Source: a virus | Virus record (IMG/VR): IMGVR_UViG_3300043772_001004 | Location: 38,736-102,735 of that record | Length of the DNA stretch: 64,000 nt | Direction: 5' to 3' (one strand) | Part shown: one piece after another, positions 8,101-17,548 of the stretch | How positions within the stretch are numbered: position 1 is the first letter of the stretch | Layout of the letters: each line of letters opens with the position of its first letter | Position numbers and translations under genes: made by a program | The notes under the pieces: generated by a model | Database searches by the model: none | Told to the model about the DNA's origin: nothing | Seen by the model: the letters and a program-made list of their open reading frames with translations, nothing else

Positions 8101-10351
8101 TCCAATTTAATGGAACTCTATATTGCATTGCTAATTGATCATTATATGGAATAAGTCTATCTAATTCACCAGCTGGTCTATCAGAAGAATGACTAATCTC
8201 ATGAACTAACATTTGTTTATTTCCAGGAAAAGATTGATGTATTGAAACATTACCTGTATTACTATCAGATATTCCCCATGGGGAAAAGCCATATAAATCC
8301 TCAATCAATTTTACATTAGGATTTGTTTTATCAAAATCAATATCTAGTGCTGGGATAGTTTGTATATTTTTTTTTCTTAAATCTTTTATTTCTTTAAAAA
8401 GTTTTTGAGCATCTGAATCTGTTCTAGTTGATAATTTTGATGATTTCATAAGCATTTTATCATGCATTGGAGAATCATGCCATTTATTTATCCAGGATAA
8501 TGCTTTAGAAAAATCTGAACCTAATGGACTAACACTTACTTCTGGTTCAATTTGCATGTTTGTTGCAACATCTGGATTTTCTAATAAGTATTGTGGATCA
8601 AGAGGTGCAAGTTTTCTATCAACTGGAACACAAGTTTCTCCATTCCAATAGTGATATGGTGGACATTCCTCTTGTAAATTTTCTCCACCATCAAAAAATT
8701 TAGATAATCCTCCATACTTAAATGCTCTACCTTCTGCTTGTTTTTTCTTTGATTGCTCATACTGTTCAAGCCAAGTATCTAAATTTTTATCATACTCCTC
8801 ATATTCTTTTTTATACTTCTGTTGATTCATTAAATCTCTTAAAGAAGCTGCTCCTCTAAATTCCATTTCAGAGCCAGTTGCATTGCCATAGTCTAATTCT
8901 CCAGGAACAAAGTTACCTTCTTCATCTTCATAACCTTCAAAATAATTTTTATCATAGCCTGTAGCTTTCTGTACTATTCTAGGAATTAACCTTGTTTTGT
9001 TTCTTTTACCTAGAGCAACATGTCCTTTACTATCTAATACACCTTTATCAAATAAAGCAGCAATTTTATTTTGTGGCAACTTAACATCTAGACTTAATCT
9101 ATCAGCTGTGTATGGATCTAATGTATATTGTGGAGCTTCAATAGAATCTGGAAGAGAATAGTCATGTACCTGTAATTCTCCTAGATCTTTATTTTCTAAT
9201 AAAGGAGGATCAATGATTGGTAATTCTATTGGTTCTACTTTTATATCCTCATAGATTGGATTTATAGTTTTAACATACTCACATTTTTTTCCAGTAACAG
9301 GAACTGTTTCTTCATCTGTCCCAACTAATTTTTTTCCAGAAGGTGCTTTCTTCGGTACATTATTTATAATAGTTGTTTTTGGTACACAAGGTTTAGGAGG
9401 GTTTTGAGATATTACAGGTTTTATAGGCTTTTTGTATTTAAATACTCTCCATGGTTGATTTCCTTGATAATGTGTAAATACTTTAACAGGACTAATATTT
9501 TGATAAGGATTTCCTGGCAATGCCCATGATCCAAATCCCTGATTCCTACCTTGAAATTTACTTATTGCTGCAGATGGTATTTTATATTGTGGATTTTTTA
9601 AAACATTCATGAATTGATTATATGAATTATATAATGCTAAACTATCATTATATGCTTGCATACGTTCTTTATGAGAAAGACCATTTTGTGCTTTGATCAA
9701 CTCTCCACCATCTGCATAATACTTTGCATTAGGATCAAAGATTTTATTTTTTCTTGATTTAGGTTTAGAGAATAATGGATTTTGTGCAAAGAACTTATTG
9801 GTAGCTTCAAGGCTTCTAGAGTATGCTTTTGAGTTTTTCTTATTAGGAATTTTAGGTCTCTTAGCAGAACCTCCCTTTTTAAAATTATCTGGACTTTCTA
9901 AGTCTTTAATATTATGATTATAATAGTTAGATGTTAGTTCTTCTCCAGGATTTATATTTCTTTTAGCTAACATCAATATATGATCTCCATTATCTACTTC
10001 ATATATATTTGGACTTTCACTATGATTGTAATAACCTCCTAGTTCTACAGATGGAAATGGTGCTTGATATTGCTCCCCATTTTTTGTAAAACTTTTTCTA
10101 ATATGAGAAACACCTATGACATCATCTTTAGCAATTGGCTCTTGACTAAATATACCTTTACCTTGTATTTTAGATGGGCCAACACTTAATGATTTAAATA
10201 CAGGAGCATTGACACCATTCTCAGCACTTATTACATTATCACTTTTTTTACTACCAGTTGTGTTGTTTGTATAAGCTTTGTTATACTTAGTAGCTGGTTT
10301 AGATTTATTTAAATTTCTAATTGCGTCTATTATTACTTTCTTATTGTACAT
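5126..10351 (-). CDS. Giant polyprotein with SET domain and HExxH peptidase-like domain
   Basis: This 1741-residue protein has several modules separated by GG motifs. Residues about 52-147 form a recognisable SET domain: GKGIFSQEPIAKDDVIGVSH, then the NHS core in GGYYNHSESPN, then NPGEELTSNYY; SET domains usually methylate lysines using SAM. GG motifs follow at 160, 215, 547 and 555. A second module has HEISH at 717-721 with a candidate third ligand in GSEVRSRLRE near 804, as in gluzincin-like metallopeptidases. Residues about 900-1230 are Gly/aromatic-rich with alternating beta pattern, resembling a barrel or pore. A Cys-rich CPEGYERPCPKCRC sits near 1296-1309, followed by GG sites at 1335, 1353 and 1370. 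The C-terminus ends in an acidic helix, DLSKEELERLGYKLEEV. It overlaps both giant neighbours by one base and is probably injected with the DNA. Domain roles are inferred from motifs. Confidence 0.8.
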   Translation of the reverse strand: MYNKKVIIDAIRNLNKSKPATKYNKAYTNNTTGSKKSDNVISAENGVNAPVFKSLSVGPSKIQGKGIFSQEPIAKDDVIGVSHIRKSFTKNGEQYQAPFPSVELGGYYNHSESPNIYEVDNGDHILMLAKRNINPGEELTSNYYNHNIKDLESPDNFKKGGSAKRPKIPNKKNSKAYSRSLEATNKFFAQNPLFSKPKSRKNKIFDPNAKYYADGGELIKAQNGLSHKERMQAYNDSLALYNSYNQFMNVLKNPQYKIPSAAISKFQGRNQGFGSWALPGNPYQNISPVKVFTHYQGNQPWRVFKYKKPIKPVISQNPPKPCVPKTTIINNVPKKAPSGKKLVGTDEETVPVTGKKCEYVKTINPIYEDIKVEPIELPIIDPPLLENKDLGELQVHDYSLPDSIEAPQYTLDPYTADRLSLDVKLPQNKIAALFDKGVLDSKGHVALGKRNKTRLIPRIVQKATGYDKNYFEGYEDEEGNFVPGELDYGNATGSEMEFRGAASLRDLMNQQKYKKEYEEYDKNLDTWLEQYEQSKKKQAEGRAFKYGGLSKFFDGGENLQEECPPYHYWNGETCVPVDRKLAPLDPQYLLENPDVATNMQIEPEVSVSPLGSDFSKALSWINKWHDSPMHDKMLMKSSKLSTRTDSDAQKLFKEIKDLRKKNIQTIPALDIDFDKTNPNVKLIEDLYGFSPWGISDSNTGNVSIHQSFPGNKQMLVHEISHSSDRPAGELDRLIPYNDQLAMQYRVPLNWKNSQYGKDEMAWYKNSQSKLEDEYMGEEEIPRDIYEQNKFDDWNNYLLSNKGSEVRSRLREIQFGADEQNIYDPFNKKITGRQFKQLDKKLLYSKPLNELRKTYSDKDIKWMLNNISKNDNETDDTIQYSKNGGAKKKDLPKASFGLPGTGKDRSLTFTPFDYRSAYGQASDFNRNPNYSLTYTTPNLFKKADLSANPLSFTLGRPYNTDAQSLTNRTLNFVPQEGLFSSYYDPALGGENNPKYQQYLQDVSNYTGTPVSELNQTIINQYNAAKNLAGAKPLYKKGIPLTANVGWDVFGNAFGDSSSGPFTGYGSLNVGYAPEPGFYGTADLGLMGVFGRRKNNAKISPQRYFDKGLTRQGDMAFIPKLNVLNFALRQRPEYNDIQTQNILNAYANDIEQGTKTAQGVINKTDEPRYDISFLSPEGTVQIKPFKDFPGVASFTGGLRLDYGGKDTMGDNIPITLKPYGNVRYTVPIEGAIDKLKDLNLPAIKRKKTYNDYAYDQDYDEEYTGDTPQEDTPTENNFEVNPPELQVNPNGTILGRGDCPEGYERPCPKCRCQKLKQPAVYTDKRGKHLFDNMSFKDGGSIELTLSKKDIDKYVKGGYIVEDISVPTLTRKEGGWPPKSGSGLIKIAEKVPGLIDKLPTGWEKNIKKFTRSNYNPFSLLAKEIGYDIASQSHRAGRYDTDIINAIKGSEKYPASYFGTGVMHGQTVPEHIRQLYGEGKRDLNRNYFFGDETGFEPTFYDFESDAGLQQAIDWYGPLKAYELFSEIKGGEDLSIKSLLANIPDESKTSGPLVDLMQGYKNDNLLTSDEFKTFYDPTTGKLKLVDASPYSPSEFEGLIKDNLNYLFDQYGQETIPFQVNANTTKEGELPFGFHLRRNPINPYDDIQGHMNFLKRLSKDKFSTVARDLWGFNRKAYMDKYSYEKNLSPWMVDAMDAFGKPMVLTQENPIIFKQYGGAFEYEVGDEIELDDLSKEELERLGYKLEEVK

Positions 10352-13300
10352 TACCTAAATGAATTTAAAGTTTTGTAATTGCTGAATTTCAATATCATGT
10401 TTATGTCATTACATTGATTTCTTTTTAAATTTAAGAAATTTAAGTAATGTCTGAATTTTTTTCTTTGTAATTCAGATTTATTATAATCCATGTTATTTGG
10501 ATTTAATATTCTAGTGTATCCATCTGCTGCTGTTACCCAAGTATTTTCTGAAGCATAGTTACCTTGAAGTATAGTAGTTCCTGGAATTAAAGGTCCAGTA
10601 GGAGGATAGTTAGAATTAATTGGAAACTCATCTCTATCTCTTGTTATATCCCAAAACTGATTGAATCTATATTTCTGTTCTTCTTTAGCAAATAGAATAT
10701 CATAAGATGATAAGTTAGCACCTAACTTAGGATACTGTAATGATAGTATAACATCATTCTTTGGATATAGATTTAGATTTAAATATCCGGAAACTTGTTC
10801 TGTATTATAAACAACAGCAGTATCAAAATTATAATCTAACACATGATGCTGGTCTATACAACTTCCTGAGTTTCTTCTATAACATTCCAATGCATACTCT
10901 ACTGATCTTGTAGTCATTACTGCCTGACCTGTTACAATTGGGAATTCAATCTCCCAACCAAACTGTTGACCATAGAAGTTACAGAAGTCATCACAGATAT
11001 AATTATGTTTCCAGAAACCATTTTCCTTAGTACTTAAAAATATATCTTTTGTTGGTAATAATAAATCTGGATGCCAGTCATGGAAACTGATCCAGAATTT
11101 AGATTTAGGATCAAAGCTTAATGTCCAAGATGCATTTTCAAATAAGAATGGGTCACCTAATAAAAATCTAGAGTTTTGATTATTATCTAAAATAAAAGCA
11201 TCACCTGTACCATCAGGATTTATTGGAATATATTCTACTCTTCCTTTATATAGATCTTTTAATTTATAATCTTTCTTAGCAAAGTATAAAATGTTACTAG
11301 AGCTGTCATATGTTGATTGACATCCAATTCCTGCAACAGGATTATCCTGCCAAGGATAGCTAGGGAAATCTTCTGTTAATTGATATGGCATATATAAAAT
11401 AAACCACCACTTTAATCCTGCCTGAGATATTTCTTCTAGTCCTTGACCAAATGTAAATACTCGTCCTTGGTTTTGAGACATATAGTATATACCCAATGGA
11501 GTTGATATAACAGATAGTCTGTTTTGTGATGAACCATATTCATATGCCTTATCTGCATTAGATACAGATTGTTGTGGCTGAGAAAATAATCCACCATCCC
11601 CAATAGTAATCTTAGTATTTAAATCTGTCTCAAGTGTATCTACACCTTGATACATTAAAGGACTTTCATTTTTAAATGTAATGAATATACCTGATTTGTT
11701 AATTGACTTAACTCCAGAGATTTGCCCTTTAAATTCTTTATAGTTATTTATAAGGTATATTGACCAGCTATCTTTTATTGCTTCATCTTGCTGAGGCAAT
11801 GAATAAATAATCCTATCCGGTAAGTATGTATAACATAACTTAGATACTGCAGGATTATAGTATCTTGATTGTATGCTACCTGCTGAAAAATACTGGTTGT
11901 AAAGTTTTGACACACTCAATGAGTAATCATATATGTACTCACTAAGTTTACCCATTATTGCTGGGTTCATGTCAAACATAGCAATATAATCTGTGTATCT
12001 ATATGGATCATAATGCTTACCACCTTCTGCTATACTTTGTTTTCTAAAATCTACAAGTACATCTGATTCTACAAAGAAATCTCTGATGCCAGAATTTGCT
12101 AAATAGAAGTATGCATTTCTTACAGAAAATAAACCTTCATACTTACCCACACCTTGTGTAGTGTCTGTTGCATAATCATAATATCTATTTGAATTAACAT
12201 AATAATCCATATTATAAAATGCAGTTGGCACAGGTCCTGTACCAGGAACAGAAGGTCCACTGATGTTTATTAATTCTGATAGATATCCAACATCATAATT
12301 TATACTGTTTACTTTAAATCTTGCATTTGGAATCATAGAATATAAATAGTAGTTATATTCAAAACCATCTGGCTGATCATATAACCAATTGTAAAAGAAC
12401 ATCATGTTGTTCTTCTCAGTGTATCTATTTATATATGTATCTCCCCCAAATACAATTGGTGTTCTTTGTATAGTTTTAAACTGATATGTTATTTGGTCTA
12501 TTGGACATGTCCATGGAATAGGTTGTAAGTTATAATCAGATAATTTTTGTTCACAAGAAGTTACAGCAATTTGATATTCACTACCTAGTTGACCATATTG
12601 ATTTCTAACTCTGTATTTTAATGCTCCATAATGACTTGCAATAGGTAAACTAAAAGATGTATCAAAGTTTTCAAAAGTTGGTAGGGTAGAGTTAATAAAT
12701 GCTGAATCAGAAGAATTTTGTACAACAGTTCCTAATGTAACTAATGATTTATCTCTTATACCTGTAGTAATTAAATTAGGGCCAATGCTTACTCCATCAG
12801 GATATGCTAAATTGTAATAAGGTCCAGATTTAGTACGAACAGTTATTATATCTGATCTTTTTAAATTATTAATTACATAACTAAAATACTGACCAAACTG
12901 ATTTTGATACTTAGGAACATTTTGCAAATTATCTCTAACGTAAAAATTATCTTCAATTGAAAATCTTTTTAACTCAGACTGACCAATTTTTATCATGTTA
13001 CCATAATACCCATGTGCAACAGACTGAAGTGCATATTGTCTATATGGTGTTATAGCATAAAATATTCTTAGTGTTGCTTCCGCACCTTCTGAAAAATAAT
13101 ATGAAATTTGATTTAATCCTCCAATTGCTCTAGTAATTGGATCAAGATAAGCATAGCTTGGCATTTCTACTAAACCTTGTTGAACAATTGGTGTTAATCC
13201 TGTAGCTCCACTTGTAGCATTTAGTGTGTTTATAAATAAATTTTGAGCTTGAGCATAAGATGTATCAGGGTAACCATTTGGACCAATAGGACCTGGATTA

Positions 13301-15834
13301 ATCATAATTAATGCATCAAGAAAAGCATTACCACTTGAATAATAGTTGTCTAAAAAGTTTTGATAGATACTTACAGGAGAAGTTGCTGGTGTTGGTAGTG
13401 TAGTTAGTGCTGTAAGTGCTGCAATTTGAGATGCATCGGTATTTCCAGAAATTAATCTTTGTAAGGTAGCATTTAAATCTGGTTGATTAATTGTTCTCTT
13501 ACCTAATAAAGATACTAAAGCTTCAGCTACTCCAACTACTATCATAGCAGCAACTACAGCATCACTTAACAATTTAAATTGTGGATGGTCACTAGGATTT
13601 TGAAAATTTAAATCTGCATAACCATTTAATGTTCCATATAACTTAAACTCAGATGTTGATAGATATGGTGATCTAAACATTGTATCTGGTGAATGAAATG
13701 TAAAAATATCTGTAGGTATAGTTTGATTGTAAAGTACAGTTACCGGAGGAATAATTTCTTCATTTTTAATATATGGATCATTATATAAAAAATTATGATC
13801 TGATGGGTTTAAAGAAGCTCCTATTGGAACAATTGTATTAAATGGGTAATTTGCATAGAGCCCGGTTTTATTTTGTGCAAGTGCACTTTTATTTTCATAG
13901 CTTCTAAAATTATTAACCATCCCTTTGGCAATAATTGTTTTATTACCTTCTCTAGATCCTCTTAAAATTTCATAACCAACAATACCTGGAATATCATTAC
14001 CATCTTGATCCTTTGGCAATATAATATTTTCAAATACTACTCCCATAATTCTTATGTAGAATTCATCCCCTGAAGTAGTACTGTTTGGATTTGGTCTAAA
14101 GTGCACAGCATCTGTAGATGCATTGTTATTAATAAAATTTTCTGGGAATCTATGATGCCTAATATTTTTACCACATAGATCAAAAGCACCTTCAGTTTGT
14201 CCAACTTGCACTTGTGCTGCAGGACCAGTCCAACAATAATAACTAGAATTCCATATGTCAGGTCTTTTTTCTGGATATGTTTCATCTGATTGCCAATATC
14301 CCATTTCTCCAATAGCAAGTAAAGTACCTCCATCTGGTAATACCCATTGACCATTTACAAGTGTTGCTCCCGGAAGAGTTGCTGGGTATAACAATTGTGT
14401 TGCTGTATTATATACTTCAAATACACTGTCATCTGTTGCTAATGCATTTTGATCATGAGTTACTAAAAAATTATCTGCCTCATTCATTACTATTCCACCA
14501 GGTATTTGAAAGTTCCTAGGAGCTCTTCCTGGAATATGATAAGAAGCAGATTTATCTCCAGTGTCATATACCCATCTTATGTAAAAGGTATATACTTCAT
14601 CTCTAAGATAATTTGTTTTATTGCCACCCTTTATATAATAATCAGCTGGATATTCAACACTAGCCCATCTTGCTTGAATCATATTTGCAAGTGGTTGATA
14701 ATTAAAATCAAATCTAGATCTTGGACCAACTCTTAAAAGATAATTATTTACATCTGTCATTTGATCAGATGTTTCATATACTGGAGTTGTAATAGGTAAT
14801 TGCTCTAATGGAATTTTTACAAGACTAGGGTTAATTAAATCTAATTCTATTCTAGAAGTTTTAGTTGAGTAAAATCCAATTTGATAACCTACTGTTTGTT
14901 GATTTACAGTAGCAACAAGAACTAAAACAAACTCATCAAAGTTTTCAGAATCTGCATCTACAGTTAATGTTAATGAACCTTCTATATCTCTAACATTATA
15001 AATAAATTGATTATTACTTTGTGAAAAGAAATCTGTAACTCTTTGACCTTTTATTGTATATGCTATTAGTGCAAAGTAAGTTCCATTAGATAATGTTCCA
15101 CCAGATTGTCCCAATGTTAAGTTAAGACATGGTGTTTCCATCAATCTAGCTAATCTTGTTTTTGGACAATCTAATCTATTAATATTATTACAAAATTCAC
15201 ATGGTGTTGCTGGTGTACATTTTTCTTCCCAATGAACTCCTGGCCATAAGAAAGTTGTATCAACTCCATTAGAATAATAATTCATTGTTGCTGATGTGCC
15301 ACCTAGCCATGAGTAATCTGGAGTTGGCCAAGTTCTAGGGTCACCAATATTTAAAAATCTATCAGGATTAAATCCATCAGCCCAGTATACTTGCCAAGAA
15401 CAATCTTCTTTTTCTCTTGATGATCCAGATATAAGATATCTTTTGTCAAAGTTTAAACAAGGGTCCTGAACTATCTCTCTATATTTACATACATCTTCTT
15501 CTAATAATCCTATTTCTGATGTAATTCTTTTACCTGTATTATCATGTCCTGCAGTAAAAACAACCCACTTGTCAGAATATAAATAAATAGCACCGATGAT
15601 ATATTTTTTAGTTACAGTAAGAGGCATTGATGTTCCTGTTGCTGAGCACAAGAAATTTGATGTCTCATTTGATAATGTTCCTATGTCACCTTCAATTGTA
15701 TTGTTTACAGCATTTACTGCATGCGTCCACATACCCTCTGACACAAATGAAGGGTCAGAGTCTTTATTTAAACCTTTAATAAAAGAGCTTGTGGTGACCT
15801 TACCAGTTTCTTGTAAACCTTGTTTCTTTGCCAT
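10351..15834 (-). CDS. Very large tail nozzle/muzzle-type protein
   Basis: The product is 1827 residues, rich in Tyr, Asn, Ser and Thr and predicted largely beta. Its N-terminus, SSFIKGLNKDSDPSFV followed by GDIGTLSNE, matches the style of crAss-like and T7 gp12-type tail tubular/nozzle proteins, which begin with an arm that captures the tail and then build propeller-like domains. No signal peptide or membrane helix is seen. It sits between two connector-like genes upstream and the giant cargo genes downstream, as expected for the distal tail barrel of a podovirus. The start is the ATG directly after the preceding gene, three bases from that gene's stop. A different identity, such as a baseplate or receptor hub, cannot be excluded. 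Confidence 0.75.
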   Translation of the reverse strand: MAKKQGLQETGKVTTSSFIKGLNKDSDPSFVSEGMWTHAVNAVNNTIEGDIGTLSNETSNFLCSATGTSMPLTVTKKYIIGAIYLYSDKWVVFTAGHDNTGKRITSEIGLLEEDVCKYREIVQDPCLNFDKRYLISGSSREKEDCSWQVYWADGFNPDRFLNIGDPRTWPTPDYSWLGGTSATMNYYSNGVDTTFLWPGVHWEEKCTPATPCEFCNNINRLDCPKTRLARLMETPCLNLTLGQSGGTLSNGTYFALIAYTIKGQRVTDFFSQSNNQFIYNVRDIEGSLTLTVDADSENFDEFVLVLVATVNQQTVGYQIGFYSTKTSRIELDLINPSLVKIPLEQLPITTPVYETSDQMTDVNNYLLRVGPRSRFDFNYQPLANMIQARWASVEYPADYYIKGGNKTNYLRDEVYTFYIRWVYDTGDKSASYHIPGRAPRNFQIPGGIVMNEADNFLVTHDQNALATDDSVFEVYNTATQLLYPATLPGATLVNGQWVLPDGGTLLAIGEMGYWQSDETYPEKRPDIWNSSYYCWTGPAAQVQVGQTEGAFDLCGKNIRHHRFPENFINNNASTDAVHFRPNPNSTTSGDEFYIRIMGVVFENIILPKDQDGNDIPGIVGYEILRGSREGNKTIIAKGMVNNFRSYENKSALAQNKTGLYANYPFNTIVPIGASLNPSDHNFLYNDPYIKNEEIIPPVTVLYNQTIPTDIFTFHSPDTMFRSPYLSTSEFKLYGTLNGYADLNFQNPSDHPQFKLLSDAVVAAMIVVGVAEALVSLLGKRTINQPDLNATLQRLISGNTDASQIAALTALTTLPTPATSPVSIYQNFLDNYYSSGNAFLDALIMINPGPIGPNGYPDTSYAQAQNLFINTLNATSGATGLTPIVQQGLVEMPSYAYLDPITRAIGGLNQISYYFSEGAEATLRIFYAITPYRQYALQSVAHGYYGNMIKIGQSELKRFSIEDNFYVRDNLQNVPKYQNQFGQYFSYVINNLKRSDIITVRTKSGPYYNLAYPDGVSIGPNLITTGIRDKSLVTLGTVVQNSSDSAFINSTLPTFENFDTSFSLPIASHYGALKYRVRNQYGQLGSEYQIAVTSCEQKLSDYNLQPIPWTCPIDQITYQFKTIQRTPIVFGGDTYINRYTEKNNMMFFYNWLYDQPDGFEYNYYLYSMIPNARFKVNSINYDVGYLSELINISGPSVPGTGPVPTAFYNMDYYVNSNRYYDYATDTTQGVGKYEGLFSVRNAYFYLANSGIRDFFVESDVLVDFRKQSIAEGGKHYDPYRYTDYIAMFDMNPAIMGKLSEYIYDYSLSVSKLYNQYFSAGSIQSRYYNPAVSKLCYTYLPDRIIYSLPQQDEAIKDSWSIYLINNYKEFKGQISGVKSINKSGIFITFKNESPLMYQGVDTLETDLNTKITIGDGGLFSQPQQSVSNADKAYEYGSSQNRLSVISTPLGIYYMSQNQGRVFTFGQGLEEISQAGLKWWFILYMPYQLTEDFPSYPWQDNPVAGIGCQSTYDSSSNILYFAKKDYKLKDLYKGRVEYIPINPDGTGDAFILDNNQNSRFLLGDPFLFENASWTLSFDPKSKFWISFHDWHPDLLLPTKDIFLSTKENGFWKHNYICDDFCNFYGQQFGWEIEFPIVTGQAVMTTRSVEYALECYRRNSGSCIDQHHVLDYNFDTAVVYNTEQVSGYLNLNLYPKNDVILSLQYPKLGANLSSYDILFAKEEQKYRFNQFWDITRDRDEFPINSNYPPTGPLIPGTTILQGNYASENTWVTAADGYTRILNPNNMDYNKSELQRKKFRHYLNFLNLKRNQCNDINMILKFSNYKTLNSFR

Positions 15835-15836
15835 AA

Positions 15837-16883
15837 TTATACAACTTGAATGCTTCTTGCGTTTCTATAATAAGGATTGTTAGGTGAATAACTTTGGAAC
15901 ATTGTATAATACTTACCATACATAGCTTTTCTGTTTGTCCACCACATTTTTTCCATCTCTTTAAAGTTTGGTGTGTTAACTAAACTGAGTGCTTGATTTC
16001 TTGCAGTCTTAAGTCTTTGTTCTATCAATTGCATTCTTTGTGCAACATCTTCACCATTTAAATATAAGTTTTCAAAGATCCTTGACTTTAGTGCATACTC
16101 ATAATATTCATTTAAAAGATCATGATCTGGAACCATTAAATTCCCTTGGTCATCTTCCATTTGACCTTGATAGTTTAAATAAACTTTTCCTGTTTCAAAT
16201 GTTGTAAATAAAAATCCTCCTTTAATCCAACCTTGATTGTTTGTGTTGTAATAAAGATTTGGGCAGTCACATTCTATTTCTTGACTTGCCTTCATTCTTA
16301 ATGGAATTAAATCAGTATACACTCTTGTTGTTCCTGTATTGTTCATTACTTGAACTAGTTCCCATTTCTCCCCTTTACAGTTCATAAATACTCTTGGAGC
16401 AATACAAGTATTACCATAAGGATTTAATGGATCATAAGCTGTAGGTATTGGGTCTACTATAGGATGATTAAGGTCACATGCTGCAGTTTGATTACATGGA
16501 TGAGAGTTACATGTTCTACAGTTCACTGTTGGTGGAGCACATACATCTATAGTAGATGGTACTTCTTGATAAGGTACTTCTACTATTGTTGTTCCACCTG
16601 AAGCTGCATCATACCCTAGACGCTCTACATAGTTACCACAAATAAATGCAAAATTAAATGTGTAAAAATCATCAGGCAGTTTAACTTTATTGTGACATAC
16701 ATCTAGTATGATTTCTTTTTGCTGATTGATTCTTAAACCTAAATCATAGTTTATTTTTTTGGTAAGTTTAATAAGCTGTTGTGGCTCTATTAAATTTTCT
16801 AAAGCAAAAGTATTTAAGTCAACTGTTACATCTTCTAACAATTGGTCAAATGTTCTGTATCTAAGAGTATAATTAAAATCCAT
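15837..16883 (-). CDS. Connector/ring-type virion protein
   Basis: This 348-residue protein starts with an alpha-helical region (TFDQLLEDVTVDLNTFALENLI) typical of phage neck proteins. The centre has a Cys/Pro-rich insert (VNCRTCNSHPCNQTAACD, residues about 118-135), and a long C-terminal helical part (NLYLNGEDVAQRMQLIEQRLKTARNQ) could pack in a dodecameric ring. Its ATG overlaps the end of the upstream connector gene by one base. Position between a smaller connector and the nozzle protein supports a ring protein of the portal-tail barrel. The family name is uncertain. Confidence 0.7.
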   Translation of the reverse strand: MDFNYTLRYRTFDQLLEDVTVDLNTFALENLIEPQQLIKLTKKINYDLGLRINQQKEIILDVCHNKVKLPDDFYTFNFAFICGNYVERLGYDAASGGTTIVEVPYQEVPSTIDVCAPPTVNCRTCNSHPCNQTAACDLNHPIVDPIPTAYDPLNPYGNTCIAPRVFMNCKGEKWELVQVMNNTGTTRVYTDLIPLRMKASQEIECDCPNLYYNTNNQGWIKGGFLFTTFETGKVYLNYQGQMEDDQGNLMVPDHDLLNEYYEYALKSRIFENLYLNGEDVAQRMQLIEQRLKTARNQALSLVNTPNFKEMEKMWWTNRKAMYGKYYTMFQSYSPNNPYYRNARSIQVV

Positions 16884-17548
16884 TATCTAAGAGTGTTTTG
16901 ACCATCATCAGCACCATCTGAAGGTACTTGCATAGTCATGGTTAATTCTTTAATTACAAATTGCTCTACTTCAGAAAATAAATATTCTGGAATATTCAGT
17001 TGTTTATCTTGAGCTATTTCACATTGTTCTTTATCATTGCAAGGATCAGTAACTCCGTCAAATACTGCCTCTACTTTAATTGCTTCCCAATCAATATTAG
17101 GTGCATATAAGTAACCATTTAAATACCAGAAATACTTTCTAGTGTTATATTTAAATGTTGTTGTTTTAGTCATAGAAACCCAAGTACCTGGATCTGTTCT
17201 AAACATTTCTATACTACCATCTATTGAAGACACTGTACGTATAATAGGTCCCATTGCACCATTGAGAATAGTTGGAAGCTTTTCTTTTGATCTTTTAAAG
17301 TAACATCCTGAATAAACTCCAAAACAACCAGCCTCTACCTTATCTACATCAATAAGCTCTACATAGGGAAGAACTTGAAAGATTGAACTAATCTTCATTA
17401 ACCTAAACTGGTTGTCTTCTCTCTTCATAAGAGTTTGACCATACTTTAGCAATGAGCTATAAATTACCCTATCAGTTAAGAACGGATCTTCCTTAACTGC
17501 TTTTAGAGTATTTCTAACTCTTGATATTGCTTCTCCAATAGTTGTCAT
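16883..17548 (-). CDS. Head-tail connector / ring protein
   Basis: 221 residues. The N-terminal part (TTIGEAISRVRNTLKAVKEDPFLTDRVIYSSLLKYG) is the helical opening seen in crAss-like ring/adaptor proteins, followed by a compact beta core and a C-terminal helix (LFSEVEQFVIKELTMTMQVPSD). Such proteins stack beneath the portal and join it to the tail barrel. It overlaps both neighbours by 1-4 bases, so the 15.8-18.1 kb genes form one translationally coupled unit. The structural role is inferred from context and pattern, not from a catalytic motif. Confidence 0.7.
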   Translation of the reverse strand: MTTIGEAISRVRNTLKAVKEDPFLTDRVIYSSLLKYGQTLMKREDNQFRLMKISSIFQVLPYVELIDVDKVEAGCFGVYSGCYFKRSKEKLPTILNGAMGPIIRTVSSIDGSIEMFRTDPGTWVSMTKTTTFKYNTRKYFWYLNGYLYAPNIDWEAIKVEAVFDGVTDPCNDKEQCEIAQDKQLNIPEYLFSEVEQFVIKELTMTMQVPSDGADDGQNTLR

